Source of the DNA: JAVBLU01 sp031553225
GTDB lineage: Bacteria > Bacillota > Clostridia > Christensenellales > UBA1750
DNA length: 64,000 nt
Direction: 5' to 3'
NCBI GenBank assembly: GCA_031553225.1
Contig: JAVBLU010000001.1
Location: 62,001 to 126,000, forward strand
Within the stretch, counting starts at the first letter, position 1, and each line of letters begins with the position of its first letter. This document shows, in pieces, positions 61,223-64,000 of this stretch. The notes under the pieces are model-generated. The model saw only the letters and a list, made by a program, of their open reading frames with translations, did no database searches and was not told the DNA's origin. The translations under genes and the position numbers were made by a program.

Positions 61223-63028
61223 TTGAACGCCATCCACTTGCTGGACGCCGACACGATCGGGCGCATCGCCGCCGGAGAGGTTGTGGAGCGCCCCGCCGCC
61301 GCGGCCAAGGAGCTTGTGGAGAACGCGCTGGACGCGGGCGCCACGGCGATTACGGTGGAGGTGCGCGAAGGCGGCCTGCAGCTGCTGCGCGTGACGGACA
61401 ACGGCTGCGGCATCCCGGAGAGCGACGTGGTGCTGGCCTTCTCGCGTCACGCCACAAGCAAGATCCGTTCGGGTGATCCCCTCACGGACATCGCCACGCT
61501 CGGTTTTCGCGGCGAGGCGCTGCCCAGTATCGCAGCCGTGGCCGAGGTCACACTCAAGAGCCGCGTCCCCGGTTCGGCGTACGGCCTTCTGGTGAATGTG
61601 AGCGGCGGAATGGTGGGCGACGTACGGCCGTGCGGGTGCCCTGAGGGCACGAGCATCGAGGTGCGCGAGCTGTTTGGCCGCACGCCCGCGCGGCTGAAAT
61701 TTTTGCATAAGCCGGGCGTGGAGGCCGGGTACGTGGCGGACGTTGTGGCGCAGATGGCGCTCTCGCACCCACGCGTGGCCTTCCGCTTTCTCTCCGGCGG
61801 CAAGCTGATGCTGCACACGCCGGGCGACGGCAGCGCGCGCGGCGCGGTGGCCTGCGTATATGGCCGGGAGGTCGCACAGCATATGATCCCCATATCCGGG
61901 CGCGAGGGATACGTGCTCGTGTCCGGCTTTGTGGGCGTGGGCGAATGGGCGCGTGGCAACCGCGGCCACCAGACATTCTTTGTGAACACGCGCGCCGTGC
62001 GCTCGGACGCGCTGCGCTATGCCCTGGAGAGCGCCTGCCGCGAGCGGGTGCTCACCGCGCGCTACCCTATATGCGTGCTGCACGTGGACTTGCCCCCCGC
62101 GCAGCTGGACGTGAACGTGCACCCGAACAAACTGGAAGTGCGCTTTTCGGACGAGGGCTTCGTGCGCTCGGCCGTGCAGATCGTGCTGCGCGAGGCGCTG
62201 GAGCGCGCGGCGCAGGCCCCGCCTTCGGCGGACGCACCCACGCCCGCGGCAGAGGCTTCTACCGCAGAGGCTGCCGCCGCCCCGCAGCCCGACGCGCCGC
62301 CTCAGGCGGCGCCCCCTGCGCCGGCCGTACGGCCGCCCCTGCCGCGCTTCACCGTTCCGGAGCCCCTTCCGCCGCAGGAGCTGCCCCGCATCATTGTGGA
62401 GCCGCGCGCCCTGCCCCGCCTGCGGGAGGACGCACAGACCGTGCTGCCCCTCGCGCCGCCGCCGAACGCGGACATCGTCGGACAGGCCCTGCGCACGTAC
62501 ATCGTCATCGACGCGGGCGACCGGCTTCTGCTGATGGACCAGCACGCCGCCCACGAGCGCCTGCTCTTTGAACGCTTCACGCGCTCGCTTCAAGAAGGAC
62601 ACGGCGCACAGCCGCTGCTCTCTCCCTATCTGGTTGAACTCTCCCTGCGCGAGAAGGCTGCGGTGCTTGAGGAGGGCGAAGCGCTTGGGGCCATCGGCTT
62701 TGACCTGTCGGACGCCCCCGGCAACGCCGTAGAAGTGCGCGCGGTTCCGCATATTCTGGGCAAGCCGCAGCTGCAGGCATTCTTCATGGACATGGTGGAC
62801 AAGCTTTCTGATATACGCGGCGCAAAGCCGCTGGACGTGAAGAGGGATGCGCTTGTGCGCCTGGCCTGCCGCAAAGCGGTCAAGGGGGGCGATCCGCTCA
62901 CCCCCGCGCAGATCCGTTCGCTGGTGCGGGACGCGCAGGAGGCGCCGCCCACCTGCCCGCACGGTCGGCCCATCTACATCGCCATCACGCGCGCCGAATT
63001 GGAACGCCGCTTCGGCCGAACGCAGTAG
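61223..63028 (+). CDS. mutL: MutL, DNA mismatch repair protein (endonuclease type)
   Basis: 601 residues. The N-terminal GHKL ATPase has IAAGEVVERPAAAAKELVENALDAGA, DNGCGI and TLGFRGEALPSI. A Pro/Ala-rich linker (about 330-400) leads to the C-terminal dimerisation domain. That domain carries the zinc-dependent nicking motif DQHAAHERLLFE (from Asp439), ACRKAVK and CPHGRP, so this MutL should be a strand-nicking enzyme as in bacteria lacking MutH. The start is TTG 61223 with AGGAGG 10 bases upstream. No mutS is in the window. Confidence 0.96.
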   Translation: MNAIHLLDADTIGRIAAGEVVERPAAAAKELVENALDAGATAITVEVREGGLQLLRVTDNGCGIPESDVVLAFSRHATSKIRSGDPLTDIATLGFRGEALPSIAAVAEVTLKSRVPGSAYGLLVNVSGGMVGDVRPCGCPEGTSIEVRELFGRTPARLKFLHKPGVEAGYVADVVAQMALSHPRVAFRFLSGGKLMLHTPGDGSARGAVACVYGREVAQHMIPISGREGYVLVSGFVGVGEWARGNRGHQTFFVNTRAVRSDALRYALESACRERVLTARYPICVLHVDLPPAQLDVNVHPNKLEVRFSDEGFVRSAVQIVLREALERAAQAPPSADAPTPAAEASTAEAAAAPQPDAPPQAAPPAPAVRPPLPRFTVPEPLPPQELPRIIVEPRALPRLREDAQTVLPLAPPPNADIVGQALRTYIVIDAGDRLLLMDQHAAHERLLFERFTRSLQEGHGAQPLLSPYLVELSLREKAAVLEEGEALGAIGFDLSDAPGNAVEVRAVPHILGKPQLQAFFMDMVDKLSDIRGAKPLDVKRDALVRLACRKAVKGGDPLTPAQIRSLVRDAQEAPPTCPHGRPIYIAITRAELERRFGRTQ

Positions 63029-63177
63029 GCACCGCCGCACCCTGGCAAAGCCGCAAGCCGCCGGTTGGGCAGGCGCGGCGAGAATGCAATAGACAATCAA
63101 CGTATGAGCCGACGCGCACGCGTCGCCGGCAAACCCCGGTGATGCGCGCGACCCGGCACCGATAGGGACGTGATTAT

Positions 63178-64000
63178 CTGCGCACCTCCGATTTTGACTA
63201 CGAACTCCCGCAGGAGCTGATCGCTCAGACGCCGGCGCAGCCGCGCGACGCCTCGCGTCTGCTCGTGCTTCATCGTAAAACCAACGCCCTGGAGCACCGC
63301 ACTTTCCGCGAACTGCCGCAGTACCTGCACCCCGGGGACGCGCTGGTGCTGAACCGCACGAAGGTGCTGCCCGCCCGCCTTCTGGGCACGAGGCAGGGAG
63401 GCGGCGCGGCCGAGGTGCTGCTGCTCAAGCGTCTGGACGCCACGCGCTGGGAGGCGCTCGTGCGCCCCGGCCGCCGCATGCCCGTCGGCTCCACGGTGTC
63501 CTTCGGCGAAGGCGCGCTCACCTGCCGCATGCAGGAAACCACGCCCGGGGGCGGGCGCATCGTCGCCTTCCGCTTCGAGGGCGCGTTCGAGGAGCACCTT
63601 GACCGTCTGGGCCGCATGCCTCTGCCGCCCTACATCACCACACAGCTGGACGACCCCTCGCGCTACCAAACCGTGTACGCGCGCGAGGAGGGCTCGGCCG
63701 CCGCTCCAACGGCAGGCCTTCATTTCACGCCGGAGCTCCTGGAGCGGATCGAGGGCATGGGCGTGTCCGTCGTGTCCGTACTGCTGCACGTGGGGCTGGG
63801 CACCTTTCGGCCCGTGCAGGAGGAAGAGATTGAGAACCACGTAATGCATGAGGAGTGGTTCCAGCTCTCGCCGCAGGCCGCCGCGCTTCTGAACGAAACG
63901 CGCGGACGCGGCGGGCGCATCGTGTGCGTGGGCACCACCAGCGTGCGAACGCTGGAGAGCTGCGCGGGATCGGACGGAGCGCTGTCCGCCCGCACGGGCG
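63178..64000 (+). CDS. queA: QueA, SAM:tRNA ribosyltransferase-isomerase (runs off the right edge, CTG start)
   Basis: Transfers and rearranges the ribosyl part of SAM onto preQ1 in tRNA to give epoxyqueuosine. 274 codons are present. Sequence begins RTSDFDYELPQELIAQTP and contains LVLNRTKVLPARL, GxMPLPPYI, QTVYAREEGSAAAPTAGLHFT and LHVGLGTFRPV. In frame, a TAG lies at 63163 and no ATG, GTG or TTG follows before the conserved N terminus. The only candidate is CTG 63178, at exactly the usual start position, with AGGGA about nine bases upstream. The gene lies 149 bases after mutL. Confidence 0.93.
   Translation, partial: MRTSDFDYELPQELIAQTPAQPRDASRLLVLHRKTNALEHRTFRELPQYLHPGDALVLNRTKVLPARLLGTRQGGGAAEVLLLKRLDATRWEALVRPGRRMPVGSTVSFGEGALTCRMQETTPGGGRIVAFRFEGAFEEHLDRLGRMPLPPYITTQLDDPSRYQTVYAREEGSAAAPTAGLHFTPELLERIEGMGVSVVSVLLHVGLGTFRPVQEEEIENHVMHEEWFQLSPQAAALLNETRGRGGRIVCVGTTSVRTLESCAGSDGALSARTG

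Noticed and set aside
60926..63100. 724-codon open frame antisense to mutL
   Set aside because: Shadow of mutL; low-complexity His/Arg/Gly-rich translation with no domain.

Overview
The window is high-GC (roughly 60% by eye), almost fully coding bacterial chromosome with short intergenic gaps. It carries no rRNA, tRNA, IS element, phage gene or CRISPR array that I can see. The dcw cluster order, a SpoVD-type PBP with PASTA domains, tig-clpP-clpX, yifB-dprA-topA, trmFO, an endonuclease-type MutL and many GTG/TTG starts point to a Bacillota (Clostridia-like) anaerobe. MurE has the DNPR motif of meso-diaminopimelate ligases. An [FeFe]-hydrogenase-like sensor, PduL, pyruvate kinase with a C-terminal PEP-utiliser domain and an acetate-transporter family protein fit a fermenter. 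A chemoreceptor with a sigma-28-like promoter suggests motility genes elsewhere. The lineage below class level is not determinable from this sequence alone.

Layout. 1-6.8 kb (minus): division and cell-wall cluster mraZ-rsmH-ftsL-spoVD/pbp-murE-mraY-murD, with murF absent from its usual place. 6.9-8.7 kb: lipoprotein hydrolase. 8.8-14.8 kb (plus): aldo/keto reductase, GH38 mannosidase and two tandem URO-D-like proteins. 14.9-15.5 kb: pduL alone. 15.6-28.9 kb (minus): a sugar nucleotidyltransferase, a giant double GT-C glycosyltransferase and a GtrA protein, then yifB-dprA-topA, a terminator, trmFO and hslVU. 29-30.2 kb (plus): GNAT and an acetate-transporter-like protein. 30.3-36 kb (minus): chemoreceptor plus FMN-binding lipoprotein, then tig-clpP-clpX. 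36.2-40 kb (minus): hydrogenase-chemotaxis fusion and pyk. 40.1-42.3 kb (plus): beta-propeller glycosidase plus a third URO-D-like protein. 42.6-46.5 kb (minus): LysM protein, VanX-like dipeptidase, GNAT, dusB and a membrane protein. 46.6-49.7 kb (minus): GGDEF-EAL protein and a TIM-barrel isomerase. 50.4-55.1 kb (minus): Gld-type ABC exporter with DUF4340. 55.5-59.9 kb (plus): type IV pilus-like island. 60-61 kb (minus): QueT and a zinc-ribbon protein. 61.2-64 kb (plus): mutL and queA, the latter running off the end.

How parts may work together. Two separate plus-strand operons pair a glycosidase with URO-D-like TIM-barrel proteins, three such proteins in all. This recurrent pairing is the best candidate here for an undescribed function, possibly processing of a modified sugar. 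A second theme is redox or H2 sensing tied to chemotaxis: an [FeFe]-hydrogenase-like protein fused to a chemoreceptor signalling domain, and a chemoreceptor co-transcribed with an FMN-binding lipoprotein. A third is a pilus-like island whose only ATPase has lost its Walker A lysine.
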